A stretch of 64,000 nucleotides of DNA from Buttiauxella massiliensis (GTDB lineage Bacteria; Pseudomonadota; Gammaproteobacteria; Enterobacterales; Enterobacteriaceae). Location: contig NZ_LR722649.1 in assembly GCF_902500225.1 (NCBI RefSeq), positions 406,072-470,071 on the forward strand, written 5' to 3'. Of the stretch, positions 63,442 through 64,000 are shown one piece after another. Numbering within the stretch: the first letter of the stretch is position 1; each line of letters begins with the position of its first letter. A program made the translations under genes and the position numbers. Below the pieces are notes generated by a model that was not told the DNA's origin, searched no databases, and saw nothing but the letters and a program-made list of their open reading frames with translations.

Positions 63442-64000
63442 ATGCCTAAATGCAGCACCTGGTTAAAACCGCTTTTCTTGTTGTTAGTTGCCCTTTGGGC
63501 ACCATTAAGTCAGGCAGACACGGGTTGGCAACCTATCCAGGAAACTATCCGCAAAAGTGAGAAAGACAACCGTCAATATCAGGCTATACGTCTTGATAAT
63601 GGTATGACAGTGCTGCTGGTTTCTGATCCGCAAGCTGTTAAGTCATTGTCTGCGTTGGTTGTTCCTGTTGGATCTTTAGAAGATCCTAACAACCATCTTG
63701 GCTTGGCTCACTATCTTGAACATATGACGCTGATGGGCTCTAAAAAATATCCGGAGCCGGATAGCCTGTCAGAGTTTCTCAAAAAGCATGGTGGCAGCCA
63801 CAACGCCAGTACTGCAACTTACCGCACTGCGTTTTATCTCGAAGTGGAAAACGATGCGCTGGAAGGGGCTGTTGACCGTTTGTCTGATGCTATCGCTGAA
63901 CCCAATCTCGCCCCAGAATATGCTGAACGTGAACGTAATGCGGTTAATGCTGAGCTGACCTTAGCTCGCGCCCGTGACGGTATGCGTATGGCGCAAGTTA
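63442..64000 (+). CDS. ptrA: PtrA: periplasmic protease III (pitrilysin), N-terminal part
   Basis: The gene runs off the right end; 186 residues are visible. The signal peptide is MPKCSTWLKPLFLLLVALWA followed by PLSQA. The inverted zinc motif HxxEH is seen as LAHYLEHMTLMGSKKYPE, and the third ligand region is YAERERNAVNAEL. Pitrilysin is an M16 metalloprotease of the periplasm that degrades small peptides such as insulin fragments. Its position between recC and recB is the enterobacterial standard. Confidence 0.96.
   Translation, partial: MPKCSTWLKPLFLLLVALWAPLSQADTGWQPIQETIRKSEKDNRQYQAIRLDNGMTVLLVSDPQAVKSLSALVVPVGSLEDPNNHLGLAHYLEHMTLMGSKKYPEPDSLSEFLKKHGGSHNASTATYRTAFYLEVENDALEGAVDRLSDAIAEPNLAPEYAERERNAVNAELTLARARDGMRMAQV

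Overview
The window is chromosomal DNA from a member of the Enterobacteriaceae. From about 22.3 kb to the right end the genes and their order follow the Escherichia coli chromosome around 61-64 min: yqeF, kduD, ygeA, lysR/lysA, galR, omrB/omrA, aas-lplT, tas, ygdR, ygdQ, mutH, the DARS2 site, rppH-ptsP, lgt-thyA, ppdA-ppdB-ygdB-ppdC, recC, ptrA. Many proteins match my memory of their E. coli counterparts in length and motifs. The genus cannot be fixed from sequence alone; a plant- or soil-associated enterobacterium would fit the pectin genes and the large adhesin.

Region 1 (1-22.2 kb) is an accessory block for surface adhesion and cyclic-di-GMP. It starts with the C-terminal end of a giant, His-rich type I-secreted adhesin and a 116-aa conserved protein. 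A minus-strand five-gene operon follows, read from right to left: a sensor GGDEF-EAL protein, two GltI-like periplasmic binding proteins with no transporter, LapG (adhesin-releasing protease) and LapD (inside-out c-di-GMP receptor). Across a 714-bp AT-rich gap lies a PdeF-like phosphodiesterase. Next is a compact eight-gene chemosensory operon (MCP, CheB, CheR-TPR, CheA-REC, REC, Hpt-REC-REC-GGDEF, CheW, small CheW) and a GAF-GGDEF cyclase. The chemosensory output is a diguanylate cyclase rather than a flagellar motor, as in the Pseudomonas Wsp system, but the gene order and domain makeup differ. The simplest model is that chemical or surface signals change c-di-GMP, LapD senses it, LapG is held or released, and the adhesin stays on or leaves the cell. 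This is the most interesting part of the window.

Region 2 (22.3-34.5 kb) holds yqeF and a pectin-oligomer regulon: KdgM porin, Ogl lyase, KduD, TogMNAB importer and KdgF. KdgR-type operators lie before kdgM, between ogl and kduD, before togM and before kdgF. A FepE/Wzz chain-length regulator sits inside it. Between kduD and togB is about 0.65 kb of non-coding DNA made almost entirely of perfect hairpins.

Region 3 (34.5-46 kb) has ygeA, an MFS exporter, lysR/lysA and a LacI-controlled beta-glucoside unit (PTS EIIC plus GH1 enzyme) with three operator-like palindromes spaced at 32 and 64 bp. It continues with a GntR regulator coupled to a GNAT acetyltransferase, galR, and the paired small RNAs OmrB and OmrA.

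Region 4 (46-64 kb) is conserved core: lipid repair (aas-lplT), DNA repair and replication control (mutH, DARS2, recC), mRNA decapping (rppH), nitrogen PTS (ptsP), lipoprotein maturation (lgt), dTMP synthesis (thyA), minor pseudopilins and the start of ptrA. ERIC repeats or remnants occur near 1.4, 26.0, 50.6 and 56.1 kb.
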